Translations under genes and position numbers: made by a program | Part shown: piece after piece, positions 22,846 to 36,344 of the stretch | Layout: each line of letters starts with the position of its first letter | Position numbering within the stretch: the stretch's first letter is position 1 | NCBI RefSeq assembly: GCF_041146395.1 | Contig: NC_090989.1 | Location: forward strand, 253,570,843 to 253,634,842 | From: Eulemur rufifrons | Taxonomy: Eukaryota > Chordata > Mammalia > Primates > Lemuridae | Length of the DNA: 64,000 nt | Direction: 5' to 3' | Notes under the pieces: generated by a model | The model's database searches: none | What the model saw: only the letters and a program-made list of their open reading frames with translations | What the model was told of the DNA's origin: nothing

Positions 22846-23300
22846 AGTTTGTATAGAAAGAGACCAACAGTACTCATGTGTTGAAAAAGTGTGTGTTTCC
22901 TTTAAAAGTATCCTTTCCAGTACTGAAAGAAAGAAAGCAAAGTAAAAAAAATTCAACTCAAGCACATCTGAGCGCCAGAAGGTTAACAGCTGTCATGATA
23001 TTGCTGCGAAAATTCTGAAAAGACAATGTCGGATCTAGACTTGCTGGGATAAAACACAGCTGGGCAGAGCTGAAGGGGGAAGAAAACCTTAGATCCTAGA
23101 GGAAAAATGAAAAGACATAATTACAGTCAATAGTGCATTAATGAGGTGAACTCTAGTGTATACACACACACACATTCTATAAATCGCAGAAAGAATTTCA
23201 CTCCATAGGAAAGGCGGCTCAGGAAAATGAGTCACACTAATGGGCATTGTCCTCAGAGAGAAACTAGAAGAGGCTGGAGCCTCTAAGAGGGTACAACCAG

Positions 23301-23993
23301 GTGGGATGTGGTGGCTCACACCTGTAATCCTAGCACTCTGGGAGGCCAAGGTGGGAGGATTGCTTGAGCTCAGGAGCTCGAGACCAGCCTGAGCAAGAGC
23401 AAGACCCATCTCTACTAAAAAGAGCAAAAAATTAGCAGGGCAACTAAAAATAGAAACAAAAGAAACAACAACAAAAAAAAATTAGCCCAGCGTGGTGGCG
23501 AATGCCTGTAGTCCCAGCTACTTGGGAGGCTAAGGAGTTTGAACACAGGAGTTTGAGTTTGGGCCGGGCGCGGTGGCTCACGCCTGTAATCCTAGCACTC
23601 TGGGAGGCCGAGGTGGGCGGATTGTTTGAGCTCAGGAGTTCGAGACCAGCCTGAGCAAGAGCGAGACCCCATCTCTACTAAAAATAGAAAGAAATTATAT
23701 GGACAGCTAAAAAAAAATATATAGAAAAAATTAGTCGGGCATGGTGGCGCATGCCTGTAGTCCCAGCTACTCGGGAGGCTGAGACAGGAGGATCGCTTGA
23801 GCCCAGGAGTTTGAGGTTGCTGTGAGCCAGGCTGAGCCACGGCACTCACTCTAGCCTGGGCAACAGAGTGAGACTCTGTCTCAAAAAAAAAAAAAAAAAA
23901 AAAGGAGTTTGAGTTTGCTGTGAGCTAGGCTGACGTCACAGCACTCTATCCTGGGCCACAGAGCAAGACTCTGTCATAAAAAAAAAAAAAAAA
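23301..23993 (+). mobile_element. Outer Alu SINE interrupted by a second Alu
   Basis: An Alu left arm and linker (23,301-23,560) are separated from their right-arm end (23,904-23,993) by a younger Alu. The outer copy is flanked by 'gagggtacaaccag' on the left and 'gaaggtacaaccag' on the right. Confidence 0.9.
23561..23903 (+). mobile_element. Inner Alu SINE, inserted into the outer Alu
   Basis: A full-length lemur-type Alu starting 'gggccgggcgcggtggctca', with the ATATGGACA-type linker insert and an A21 tail. The target duplication 'ggagtttgagttt' is present exactly on both sides within the outer Alu. Confidence 0.93.
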
Positions 23994-24027
23994 AGAAGGT
24001 ACAACCAGTAGTTTATCAATGAATGTA

Positions 24028-24452
24028 CAGATACTTCTCAACTTGCAATGGGATTATGTCCTGATAAACCCATCATAAATTGAAAATATCGTCAGTTGAA
24101 AATGCATTTAATGCACCTAACCTACCAAACATCACAGCGTAACCGAGCCTACTTGCCTACCTTAAATGACATGCTGAGAACACTCACATTAGCCTATGGT
24201 TGGGCAAACTTATCCAGCAACACAGTCACTGTGGAGTATCAGTTGTTCATCCTGGTGACAGTGTGGCTGACCTGTGCCCACTGCCACCACCCAGCATCAG
24301 GAGAGAGTATTGGGCCACTCATCCCAGTACAATAGCCCAGGAAAAGAGCAGAATTCAAAACTGAAGTACAGTTCTACTGAACTTGTATCACTTTCACACC
24401 ATTTTAAAGTTAAAACATTGTAAGTCAAACCATCAGTAATCTGGATTGTCTG
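24028..24452. mobile_element. Tigger-type (pogo) non-autonomous DNA transposon
   Basis: Bounded by TA at 24,026-24,027 and 24,453-24,454. Inverted ends begin 'cagatac' and end 'gtctg'. The interior has 'gataaacccatcataaat' near the left end and 'gtaagtcaaaccatcagtaa' near the right end, with partly complementary subterminal sequence. No transposase frame. Confidence 0.75.
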
Positions 24453-24468
24453 TATTGCTAATTAAGCT

Positions 24469-24616
24469 CACAGCTGTAATCCTGGCACTCTGGGAGGCTG
24501 AGGCAGGAGGACTGCTTGAGACCAAGAGTTTGAGGTTGCAGTGAGCTAGTATGATGCCACTGCACTCTAGCTAGGGTGACAGAGTGAGATTGTCTCAAAA
24601 AAAAAAAAAAAAAAAA
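24469..24616 (+). mobile_element. Alu-related monomer or truncated Alu
   Basis: About 130 bp running from 'cagctgtaatcctggcactc' through 'gaggttgcagtgagcta' to an A tail. Much of the left arm and linker is missing. Confidence 0.75.
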
Positions 24617-25164
24617 GAAAGTTTTAATAATAAAAGTAAATAGCTCACTAAATAATAATTGGTAGATAGCACAGGTACTACTTGGGTTAATGGCCCTCTT
24701 ACATTGTATGAACTGTTTCCATGCTGGCCTCTATAGCACCCTGGTAAACAGTCATCTAGCCAAGGTTGAATACCTCCAAGGACGGTGAGCTCACCAGCCC
24801 CTTACATGTGGGATGGCTGCTAGGAAGTCCTTTCCCTCACTAAGGACGTAGCAGCTTCCAAACAGTTTCTGTCCACTGGTCCTAGTTCTGCCTGTTTGGG
24901 GTCATTACTCTCAGGAAATAACAAACAAGGTGGCACAGTGAGGGTTCCTGTGAAAATATCTGCTCAGACAGAGTGAGGAGAGTTCCAACATCTTCCCTCT
25001 CTTTGGATGAATAATCTTGGCTGGAAGGGGTTGGTGGTCTTGAAATGTCAGCTGGAGGAAGCACATTCAGTAGTAAAGCAGGGGCAGAATTGTGGGGCTG
25101 AGAGCCCAATCTGCAGAAAATTTCTGGAACCCCATTCTCATAAGTGTGTTCCCATGGGCTATAG

Positions 25165-25471
<307 letters not shown>

Positions 25472-27219
25472 CTTAGCCAAATCTTTTAACCACTACCTCT
25501 ACAGGGCTTCCCTAAAACCCAGGTCTCCTCCTTCCCCCACTCTCACCCTGCTCACCCCTGTATATCGTCCATTATGTCACACTGACTCCTAAAGAAAAAA
25601 GATCTGACTGGACACAGTTCTGGAGGATTTGCAAAGCACTTCTGTGTCTTCCTGCACATTGTCTCAGGGGATCCTGACACCAGACCCAGGATGCAGCCTG
25701 GGCGGAAATAGCATGTTCATTTCACAAAGCGGGAACTGTTGGAGTCCCTTCAGTCTGACTGGACTTGCCCACCACTGTCTATACACCTGAGTGGAGGATA
25801 ACAGGTAGAGAAACACACATGGTAGGAATGGGGACACATGCCCTGCCGACAGGAAAGAACAGACATGGGGAACTTGGCCAGGGAAACTTTTAATCCAAAA
25901 GAAAAAAGAATGCATTTTCTTTTTTTATGTGTTTTAAATAGAATAATGAGATAATCCTGGATTTTAAAAACTCAACTCTTGGTGCTTAGATTTTAATTTA
26001 TTCTCAGAAGGGTAGGAGGGTCCTAGAGCAAATGCAATATGTGGGTCTTATTTTATGATTTGCTATGGTAAGCCACATTTAATCCCTTTCTTCAGTGAAA
26101 GGATTTATGAAGGATACAACAGAATGTACCTATCTGTTGCTTCCATTGTATTTTTTTCAGATTTTTATTTAGTTTATAATGTTATAACAATAAGAGAAAT
26201 TAAAAGGAAAGAAAATTATCCATAATCCTACCATCCTAACAATTGAACTGTTCAGTGTTCTTCTTCTTACATGCAGGCAAAATTTACATAGGTGATTTAT
26301 TAGTGTTGCTACAGCTTTGAATTTGGCTTTCTCACTTGACAGTTTATCATTATAATGCTGCAAGGTCTTAATAATTATCATTTAAAAATAAATGTTTCAA
26401 TAATTATTTTAATGGCTGCTTAATACTCTTTTAAATGGATATATCATTCCCTAGTATTATATATTTAGAAGGACTCCAATTTTTCACTATCAGAGATAAT
26501 CCCAAAGTGCATGTCTTCATACATATCACTTTCTCCTATTTTTTGTCATTTCTTTAAAATCCCCAGATCTAGATTTGCTGGGTCAAAGGGCCTGAATTCT
26601 TGCATAGTTCTTGATATATACGGACAAATCACTTTGCAAAAGTCTTTTAAAAATTTATTTTGCCTTCAGTAATGGATGAGTACGATAGCTTCATATCGTG
26701 TTCTTGCCACAACCAAGGGAAATCTACTACCAATAAATGAAATATAAGTTGATAAGGAACATTTTTACTCCATAAAAAAAATGGCTTGACAAACCTGTCA
26801 CAGGTTCTCTTATTCTCTTATGTCTGTTGCTGTCCTAAATTAAATGCCTATACCAATAATTTGGGAAAGCACCAAAGCAATTTTTATACCCATTTTATAG
26901 CCGAGGAAACCGAGTCTCAACTCAGGGTTTTGTCCAAGGTTGCAGAGTGAATAAGTGGAAGACTTTGGCAATATCATTGGTAGCTATTGTGAACCAAAAA
27001 TGATTACATTTGTTTCTTATAACCTCCTGGAATATCTTCTGGGTTTTTTTTTTTTTTTTTATTCCCAGGTTTTGGAGAAGCTGAAAAAATATGTTCACAT
27101 CAGGTACATTTGTAACTTTTAACAAGTATCATAGACCCTCTTGCCTCCAACTGCTACTCAAAGCGTGGGCTCACTCTGGAGGCGATCTTTGATATATTTT
27201 TGCCAGAGAATCCCTGACC

Positions 27220-27350
27220 TTCAGAGCTAGAAGGAACATCCGAGATAATCTGTTGGCTTCTGTTGGAGATGGAGAAACTGAGGCCCAGAGAGGAGAAAGA
27301 CTTGCCCGGGTTCATTCACACAGCTGGCAGCAAAGTCAGGGTCTATCCTC
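27220..27350 (-). repeat. MIR-family remnant
   Basis: 'gagaaactgaggcccagaga' with 'cttgcccgggttcattcaca' is the inverted MIR core. Confidence 0.65.
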
Positions 27351-28029
27351 TGGTTTAAAATGTTGCCTATGTCAGCGTGTCACTCGTGCTTTGTGAGACA
27401 TGAAGGACATCAGAGTCAAAACCAAATGAGAAACACTGGACACTTACTGTTCCTTTTGCAGCTTCCTGGTGAAACAAGTCTGGGTAACACCAAGTTAAAG
27501 CGAAACAGGTTTATTTATTGAAGGACTTCCCAAAGTCTAATACCCCAAATGACATTTGTTTGTTTTTATTCACTTGTCTTATTTTGTTTTGTTTTTTTTC
27601 ACTTTGAGGAAAATTTCTTTTTGACTAGATTTTACTTTTAAATTAGTATTTGTTCTATACTTTTTCCCCTTTTTGACTAGGGACTACCTACATATGGCTC
27701 AAATTCAAAAGGTAGAAAAGGAACCCGAGGGAAAGTTTCTGCCTACCTCTGTCCCTCAACCACCCGGTACACCTCCCTGGAAACCTGGTGATTAATGTTA
27801 CCAGTATACCAGCAGAGGTAGCCAGTATGTGTACATTTAACAATATACCTCAGTGGTTGTTCCACACTGGTACATAAAGAGCTTCCTCATCTTCGTATTG
27901 TTTTTCCTGTAGGATGGTATTCTCAGCAATATGCATTTGAATCTCCAATTGGAATATGGTCTCCATCCTCAAGGAGCACACAGTCTCCTCGAAAAATGAG
28001 GTGTGTTCATTATGACTACTAAACGAAGG

Positions 28030-28830
28030 TAGGCAGTGCTCAAGGAGGAGCATGTAGTGTGGTGGCCAAGCAGGGGACAGAGAAGATCACCCTCAGCTGG
28101 GTTTGGATACTGGGTGGGAGCTGGAACCTAAAAAGGTGTCTGCTGCAGGTGGGTCTCTGGCTGATGAATAGTGACAAGCGGTTATTCATCACACTGACCT
28201 TTGTTTTAAAATGAAGAAGGCCAGCATGTGCGAATCTGGCCAGCATGAATATTTAGATGCTGAGCACAAAAGCTTGATTTTTATTAGCTATATTTGTTGC
28301 CCATATATTGGAACAGATCTTAAAGTGGAAGTCAGACGTGTATTATCAGATATCATTTGGAGTAATGAGTGTATTTTCCTAATCTTTCCAACACCAACCT
28401 AACAACTCATCTCCAACAGCATGCATACTAATTAATTTGTTTTCCATATAGTAATAAGATTAACAACCTCGCATTTACACGGGGTACTGAGTCATGTTCA
28501 AATAAAACAAGTTCTAATGAGAAAAATTGAATGCAGCAGCAAATCATGTCCCACCCGGCAATCCAGGTTTATGTGTGTTTGTCTGTCTTTGCTACACGTA
28601 TTTTTGTCAGGATCTCACTGTAAACAAGATGATTTCTTTCATGTTGGGTTAGTCTGGGTAAATTTGTTTAATGAACAACAAAGTCATTGTAAACATTGCA
28701 CAAATCTGAGTGCCTTGCAGCGTGGCTGGGAATCTTTTAAGCTGCTTCAAAAAATGAAACGTGTTAACCTAAAAAACAATATTGGGAGAAAACACTATTA
28801 ATATATCAAGGCTCTTAGATATGCAGTCTG
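28030..28830. promoter_or_regulatory. Candidate conserved non-coding element
   Basis: About 800 bp without any recognisable repeat. It contains homeodomain-like 'actaattaatttg', forkhead-like 'gtaaaca' (twice), 'aacaaagtcattgtaaac' (SOX/FOX-like) and 'atgaatattt' words. It lies 15 kb upstream of the PAX5 TATA box. Calling it an enhancer is inference from composition and lack of repeats. Confidence 0.3.
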
Positions 28831-29049
28831 GCTCAGTTCTATCCTGGAAGACTGGAGAGTTTGTGATGGAATGAGATGTGGCCCTGCACGGTGACTCTAC
28901 CTTCCCTAATCTGAGTCTCAGTTTCTTCCTCTGTCAACTGAATAGAGCTGTCTAGGACTGTGACTGCCCCAATTGCTAATCGTCAGAATTGGCTGTGGGG
29001 AAGGAGTGGGAAGTGGAGGCTTTGAAAAATACACATGGCCAAGCTGTTC

Positions 29050-29500
<451 letters not shown>

Positions 29501-30780
29501 AGACAGATCACCACTAAGATCTTCTCCAGCTCTTCTGTTCTCTTTTTTCATGATTTCATGACCATAAAAACCCATGATTCTAAAAACTGACCTTGGAAAA
29601 TACTGTCGTGTGTGTCTAGGCCGAGGAAGAGAACTGTTTAGGGAGGCAAGAACCTGGATTCTAGTCCTGGGTTTCCCTCAAGCTATCTGGATGACATTGG
29701 GAAAGCCACTTTACTCTCTGCATCTTAGTCTCTTGAGTCACAAAACAAAGGCACTGGGAGGGACAATGTCAGAGGGCCCTATGGCTCTGGCATTCTGCAG
29801 CCTAGTTCTGATCCCTTTGGGATTCATTGTTTGCACATAAACTACCCTCAAGCTGACTTTCTAGAACAGAGATTGGTCATGAAGTCTGTGTTTACCTGCT
29901 GTAGCCCACAGGTTCTTCCAGAGGCTCAGGGAGTCTCTTCTGCTCCAACCCTGTGAGTCCTGTCCAGGCTCTTTCCAGAGGAGCAAAGGGTGTGTTCCGC
30001 TGACAGCCAGGCACTTCCACAACCCTCGCTCCTATCCCCTACTTAAGACTCAACTCATTCCAGCTTTTCCTTCAGGACAGGATCTATGCAAGATACCCCC
30101 ATACCAAACCCCCACATTCCCAGACCAGAGACCCTCTGCATAGTAAGACCCCTCAGAGTGTCTGAGGAATGAATGATTGAATGAAAGTCCCATGAGGTTG
30201 CATCCAGCTCTAACATTCAAAGCCTCTGTGTCCCTCAGTCCTCAGTGAGTTCCACCCTCAGTGAGGTGGAAGAGCAGGAAGGCTGTCCAGGTCTACACAC
30301 TGGATGGGAGCAAGCAAAGGGCTTTGCCACTTTGGCCAAACATTGAGCCCATCAGTTTTTCTAACATCATGTAAATGGGATCATACTGGATGTATTTTCT
30401 GTGTCCTGCTTCTTTCACCCAACATTATATTCCTTTTCCTTGCTGGAAAGGAGGTTGCCAAGGTTCACTCTTAATTACTCATTAAATGATACCCATGCTC
30501 TGTGTGCATCTTTCGGTATCTGCACTGTACTTCACAATAAAAGAAAAAAAATTGAAGGAGTCCAAGACAATTGCTGTTTAATTTTGTCTTCAAGAGATAA
30601 CCTAGAATGAGCGCTCTCTTAGTGATAGAAAAAGTGACTTGGGAACCTGCAAGAATCTTTGCAAAAGGTGAGATCCTTGGGGAAGTTTTTCACTTGGGGA
30701 CATTGCCTCAGAGCTTCCCGATTACCCCCCTTTCTTCCAGCCCCAGCAAGTAGTCAGTCAACAGCAGCGTTTCCCTCACT

Positions 30781-31080
30781 TCATACCTCAACCCCATTCA
30801 GATTTCAGGGGTGTATGAGCAAGCTTTGCATTTACCCACCTGAGCCAGTTTCCCTCACATCAGTGTAGCTTTTCACTTGCAGTTTCCTTTGTCTGCATTG
30901 GTCTTCCCTCTCTACTCCTTCCAGAAAGATTGTGCTCAGTGTCACCTCCCCCAGGAATTCTTCTCTGAATCATGCCCTCTCCAACCCCACTGGACCGTGA
31001 GCTCCTCTAGAGTAGGGACCACTTCTTGTCTTTGTATCCCCACCGCCCAGCAGAGGAACTGCCATGGATAGAAGAGTAAA
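30781..31080 (+). repeat. L2-like 3' segment, duplicated copy A
   Basis: Similar to L2 LINE 3' ends ('gagctcctctagagtaggga'). The 143-bp core 30,882-31,024 is identical to 31,895-32,037. The translated frame across it is shared by both copies but is repeat-derived and not a gene. Confidence 0.75.
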
Positions 31081-31539
31081 TACCACACCAGGCTGTGCTT
31101 CCCCTCCCAAGTGGTCTAACCTGTCTGAGCTTCAGTTCCCTCAAATGTAAAATGATGACTGCAGCATGGTGTGGGGTGTGGGAGGTGAGTACATAAATAA
31201 GGTATCAGGACCCAACTCGCCGTACCTATGATTGGGTCTAAATCTGTGCATGTGGCAAAGAAACAATGTGGAAAATGGAGTTATAGGCTTTGTGTTGATA
31301 AACCTGATAAGAGTGGGGAAAAATTATTTTCCATTAGGAGACCCAGTTCAGCAACACTTCAGTATTACCTGCCCGGGCTGCCTTGTGCATTGCTCTGTGG
31401 GGAGTCAGGGTTTAATGAAGTAGGATAAACCACACACGCACATTAGTTAGCCTCAGCACGGGCAGGATTAACTTTACACTCCATTTGCAAGAGCAAAGCT
31501 CCTCTCCTAGAGTTTGTTATAAAGGGATTTAGAATCACA

Positions 31540-31720
31540 GAATGATAGAGCTGGAAGAGAGCCCCGAAGACATCATCATAATCCTCCCCTGTAGTTTTAT
31601 AGAGGGTCAAACTGAAGTCCAGAGAGCAAAAGAGACCTGCCCAAGGTCAGCTACTGAATTAGTGGCAGAGCTCAGGTTGGACCCCAGCCTCCAGATTCCC
31701 AGGCCTGTATCCTCTGCACT
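31540..31720 (-). repeat. MIR-family remnant
   Basis: 'cagagagcaaaagagacctg' followed by 'cccaaggtcagctactgaat' is the inverted MIR core. Confidence 0.6.
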
Positions 31721-31806
31721 TTGTCATGTGTTACTTAACCATTGCCTTGGAACAAAGGCAGGGTAACACATTCCTCTCTATGGCTTCACCCTGCACCCCT
31801 TTATAC

Positions 31807-32140
31807 TCATACCCTCCATATTCAGGTTTCAGGGGTGTATGAGCAAGCTTTGCGTTTACCCAACTGAGCCAGGCTCCCTCATATCAGTGTAGCGGTTTCC
31901 TTTGTCTGCATTGGTCTTCCCTCTCTACTCCTTCCAGAAAGATTGTGCTCAGTGTCACCTCCCCCAGGAATTCTTCTCTGAATCATGCCCTCTCCAACCC
32001 CACTGGACCGTGAGCTCCTCTAGAGTAGGGACCACTTTTTACTGTCTGTGTAGCCCCACTGCCTACCAGAGGGACTGCCATGTAGAAGAGTAAACATTTG
32101 TTGAATGAATGAATAAATGACCAGATGAATAAATTAATCC
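31807..32140 (+). repeat. L2-like 3' segment, duplicated copy B
   Basis: Second copy of the 30.8 kb segment, offset 1,013 bp in direct orientation. Unlike copy A, it ends in the L2-type tail 'aacatttgttgaatgaatga'. Confidence 0.75.
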
Positions 32141-32729
32141 ATAATTGAATGCCCAAATAAATGAATGAAGTCAAAGGCAGGTAGGAGGCAGTATGGGTCT
32201 CAAGCAACCTTGAATTCTTGACAACTTGCCAACATGAGGTCATCTCCATCCTTGTGGAGCTCTGGCCTTTTCTAGCCAGTTTCTATGACTGCCATGGTCC
32301 ATGACCTGCCTCCTAGGGATGACCTGGACTCTGACCATATATCACTGAGTTGAGTCTACTGTAGCCCTGGGCTTTCACTTCAGGCCCCAAATAGGCCTGC
32401 AATGAGCCATCATTTCCCTCCTTGTCACCATCTTCAACCAGTTTCCCCAGAGCTGCCCGCACTGGGGGCCACACCTAGGAAATTGCCTCTTGAGACCTGA
32501 AGCCAGACTCTAGAGTGGGTGACACCAACCTTTAGGGTAGGGTGTCAGCACAAATTCCTCATGGGCATCTCAATTCTAACAACTCTCAATTGAAGAAGGT
32601 GCCCTTGGAGGTCCCTTATTTATATACAGATTCCTGAAAGGGAACTTGGGAGTGTGTATGTGCAAACCCATGTACCTGTGTCTATGATCATGGAATAAGC
32701 ATTGAAATAGAAGTCAGGAGACTTGCGTT

Positions 32730-33105
32730 TCAGCCTGGACTTTGTCAGCATAGCAAAATGGTCAAACATATGGGCTCTGGGTTTGAATGGGTTTGAATGC
32801 CAGCTGTACTACTTTTTTTTTTTTTTTAAGCCAAATTTAGCAGTGGGGGGTTGTATGCCAACTTTAGTGACACTAATGTTAATAAGTTCTGATAAACCAC
32901 TACCATTGCACCAGCCTGGCCCTGCTAGTTACTAGCTGTTCAGCCTTGTGCAAGATACTTAACCTTTTAACATTTCCTTATCTGCAGAATGGAGATAATA
33001 ATATTGCCTGCCGCAGAGGGCTGTTGTGAAGAATAAATGAGGTCATATATGTAATGTGTTTAGAACAGTGCCAGGCATAGAGTAAACATTAGAAATTATT
33101 ATTAC
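32730..33105 (+). repeat. MIR SINE with internal T-rich insertion
   Basis: 'gggctctgggtttgaatggg', then 'cttgtgcaagatacttaacc', 'gtgaagaataaatgaggtca' and 'agaacagtgccaggcataga' follow the MIR consensus order. A T15 stretch and unique sequence lie in the middle. Confidence 0.7.
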
Positions 33106-33109
33106 CTCA

Positions 33110-33470
33110 GACCCTTAGTTCATGTCACTCCTTCTGCCTGGAATGTTCTTCCCTCTGGCTTTCTGCATGCCTAGCTCCTTCTCAACCTCCAAATCTCCAG
33201 CCGATGTCATCTCCTCAGGAAGACCCTCCTTGACCCTCCTTGTTATCCAGAATAGATTCTCCCCCAACCCCGGTTATCCTGAATTACAGCTCATTGTTTC
33301 ATTCACAGCACTCAATGTAATTTGTATAATAATTGACTAATTACCTTTAATTGTTTATTGCCTCTCTCTCTCTAGACTGAAAGCTCCACAAGGGCTACAG
33401 TTTTGCCCAGTGCTCAAAACAGGGCCTGGCAGATTGTAGGTGCTCAGTAAATGTTTGTTTATCAAATGAG
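33110..33470 (+). repeat. L2 LINE 3' end
   Basis: 'ctgcctggaatgttcttccc', 'aggaagaccctccttgaccc' and the terminal 'gtaggtgctcagtaaatgtt' are L2 3'-end landmarks. Confidence 0.75.
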
Positions 33471-34001
33471 TGAATTAACTATTCACTACGTGACCATGAA
33501 TGCCCCACCCTCCCTCTGGCTTCACTGTCTCCATCAGTAGATTGAAGGGTCTGAGCTAGAGGCTTCCAGGGTTCTCGGAGTCCAGGATGTATGCATATTG
33601 GGAGACAAGGTTCGTGAGGGAGCCTAGATGGGTATGGAGGGGAGGGGTGGGATGGGGTGAGGTGAGGGCTGGAAATGTCACATCAGCAACTGAAACTGAT
33701 GTTGGCTAAAGTGACTGGTGCTGCCTGGGACTCAGTCCCTCTCCTTCCAGCTCAAAGAACATAGCCCCCAGTCAGCAGTCAAAAGCCCACACACACTCCC
33801 AGCTCAGCTTCTAACTTGTTGTGTGGCCTTGGACAAACCCTTTTCTCCTCTGGGATTTACTCATTGGTTGAAAGGATTCCTCTGTCACAGGGTCTGTATT
33901 ACACCATTGAAAAAAAAATTGAAAGGATTCCTCCAGATGCCCTGAGGTAGGTGCACTGTGTAAATCAATGCCAAAATCATGGGGGCCATGGATTTTGGCT
34001 T

Positions 34002-34802
34002 CACACTTTTTATTATTTACTTATTTATTTATTGTTATTTTTTATTTTTTTATTTCAGCATATTATGGGGGTACAAATGTTTAGGTTACATATATTGACT
34101 TTGCCCCACCCAAGTCAGAGCTTCAAGTGTGTCCATCCCCCAGACAGTGCACATCACACCCACTAGGTGTGTATATACCCATCCCCTCCTCCCCCCTCCC
34201 ATCTGCCCGACACCTGATGAATGTTATTACTATATGTGCACTTAAGTGTTGATCAGTTACTACCAATTTGTTGGTGAGTACATGTGGTGCTCGTTTTTCC
34301 ATTCTTGTGATACTTCACTTAGTAGAATGGGCTCCAGTTCTATCCAGGATAATATAAGAGATGCTAGATCACCATTGTTTTTCGTGTCTGAGTAGAACTC
34401 CATGGTATACATATACCACATTTTATTAATCCACTCATGTATTGATGGGCACTTGGGTTGTTTTCACATCTTTGAAATTGTGAATTGTGCTGCTATAAAC
34501 ATTTAAGTGCAGATGTCTTTTTTATAGAATGTCTTTTTTTCCTTTGGGTAGATGCCCAGTAATGGGATTGCTGGATCACATGGTAGCTCTGCTTGTAGCT
34601 CTTTGAGGTATCTCCATATTACTTTCCAAAGAGGTCGTACTAGTTTGCAGTCCCACCAGCAGTGTATGAGTATTTCTAGCTCTCCGCATCCATGCCAACA
34701 TTTATTGTTTTGGGACTTTTTTATAAAGGCCATTCTCATTGGAGGTAAGTGATATCTCATTGTGGTTTTGATTTGCATTTCCCTGATGATTAGAGATGTT
34801 GA

Positions 34803-34836
<34 letters not shown>

Positions 34837-35786
34837 AGACAGAGTCTCACTCTATTGCCCAGGCTAGAGTGAGTGCCGTGGCGTCAGCCTAGCTCACAGC
34901 AACCTCAAACTCCTGAGCTCAAGGGATCCTCCTGTCTCAGCCTCCCGAGTAGCTGGGACTACAGGCATGCACCACCATGCCCGGCTAATTTTTTCTATAT
35001 ATATTTTTAGCTGTCCATATAATTTCTTTCTATTTTTAGTAGAGATGGGGTCTCGCTCTTGCTCAGGCTGGTCTCGAACTCCTGAGCTCAAATGATCCAC
35101 CCACCTCGGCCTCCCAGAGTGCTAGGATTACAGGCGTGAGCCACCGCGCCCGGTCTGATGTTGAGTATTTTTTTCATGTTTGTTGGCCATTAGTCTATCT
35201 TCTTTTGAAAAGTTTCTATTCATGTCCTTTGCCCACTTTTTGATAGAGTTGTTTGATTTTTTTCTTGCTGATTTTCCTGAGTTCTGTATAGATTCTAGTT
35301 ATCAGCCCTTTATTGGATGTGTAACATGCAAATATTTTTTCCCATTCTGTATGTTGTCTATTTGCTCTTGTGACAGTTTCCTTGACTGTGTAGAAGCTTT
35401 TTAATTTGATCAGGTACAGTTTATTTATTTTTGTTGTTGCTGTGATTGCCTTTGGGGTCTTCTTCATAAATTCTTGGCCTAGGCCAATGTTTGTAAAAGT
35501 TTTCCAACATTTTCTTCTAGAATTCTTATAGTTTCATGCCTTAAGTTTAAGTCTGTTATCCACCGTGAGTTGATTTTTGTGAGAGGTGAAAGGTACGGAT
35601 CCTATTTCAGTCTTCTACATGTGGCTATCCAGTTTTCCCAGCACCATTTATTATAGAAGGATTCTTTTCCCCAGCGTATGTTTTTGTCTGCTTTGTCAAA
35701 GATTAGACGGCTATATGAGGATAGTTTTATATCTGGGTTCTCAGTTCTGTTCCATTGGTCTATGTCTCTGTTCTTGTGCCAATACA

Positions 35787-35789
<3 letters not shown>
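34002..35789 (-). mobile_element. LINE-1, 5'-truncated, with ORF2 C-terminal remnant
   Basis: An inverted L1. Its A-rich tail is seen as T-rich DNA at 34,002-34,055, then the 3' untranslated region, then the ORF2 C-terminal end. Minus-strand translation near 34,560-34,790 gives L1 ORF2 landmarks such as [20 protein letters not shown] and [11 protein letters not shown]. An Alu interrupts it at 34,806-35,156, and it stops where another Alu begins. It is dead. Confidence 0.85.
34806..35156 (-). mobile_element. Alu SINE inside the L1
   Basis: Full-length inverted lemur-type Alu with a long T-run. The L1 target 'gatgttgagtattttt' is repeated on both sides. Confidence 0.92.
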
Positions 35790-35817
<28 letters not shown>

Positions 35818-36090
35818 GAGACAGAGTCTCACTCAATCACTCCAGATAGAGTGCAGTGGCATCATCACAGCTCACAGCAACCTCAAACTCTTGGGCTCAA
35901 GTGATCCTTCTGCCTCAGCCTCCCGAGAAGCTGGGACTACAGGCATGCGCCACCATGCCCGGCTAATTTTTTCTACATATTTTTAGTTGCCTGGTTAATT
36001 TCTTTCTATTTTTGAGTAGAGATGGGGTCTCGCTCTTGCGTAGGCTGGTCTCAAACGCCTGACCTCAAGCGATCCTCCTGCCTCGACCTC
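35790..36090 (-). mobile_element. Alu SINE, 5'-truncated
   Basis: Inverted Alu with a T26 tail. It ends early, at 'gcctcgacctc', so the first part of the left arm is missing. Flanked by 'ccaatacatacttttt' and 'ccaatacacacttttt'. Confidence 0.88.
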
Positions 36091-36344
36091 CCAATACACA
36101 CTTTTTAAATAGGAGTCTCTACTCCATTTTTTAGCCCTTTTTTTTGCAGAAATCTGATATCCATGCCCATTGGAATACCTCAGTCACCCTTAACTGAATC
36201 TTCTGCATCTCTTCAGCCAGAAGAACACATCAGGGCTTCGTAGAAGGGAAAGATATGTGCTCTCTCGCTCTCTCTGTCTCTCTCTTTCTCTCCTTGGTTT
36301 CTAAAAACATATGTAGTTAGTGGAAAATGGAGGGGCAGGAGATG

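Larger units (their letters stand above)
25472..29040. other. Intergenic interval with ancient repeats and repeat-poor blocks
   Basis: No gene seen. 26,150-26,760 resembles an old LINE-1 3' fragment ('ttgctgggtcaaagggcctg'). MIR cores lie at 26,870-26,960 and 27,230-27,350. 28,030-28,830 is unusually free of repeats and described separately. No coding exon is supported on either strand. Confidence 0.55.

Noticed and set aside
23160..23175. Short (CA)n and other small repeats taken as possible CRISPR-like arrays
   Set aside because: No repeat-spacer structure; this is a mammalian genome with ordinary microsatellites.
30877..32093. Two similar 63-64-codon proteins, as if a duplicated small gene
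   Set aside because: Both are frames within duplicated L2-like repeat sequence; the similarity is explained by the DNA duplication.
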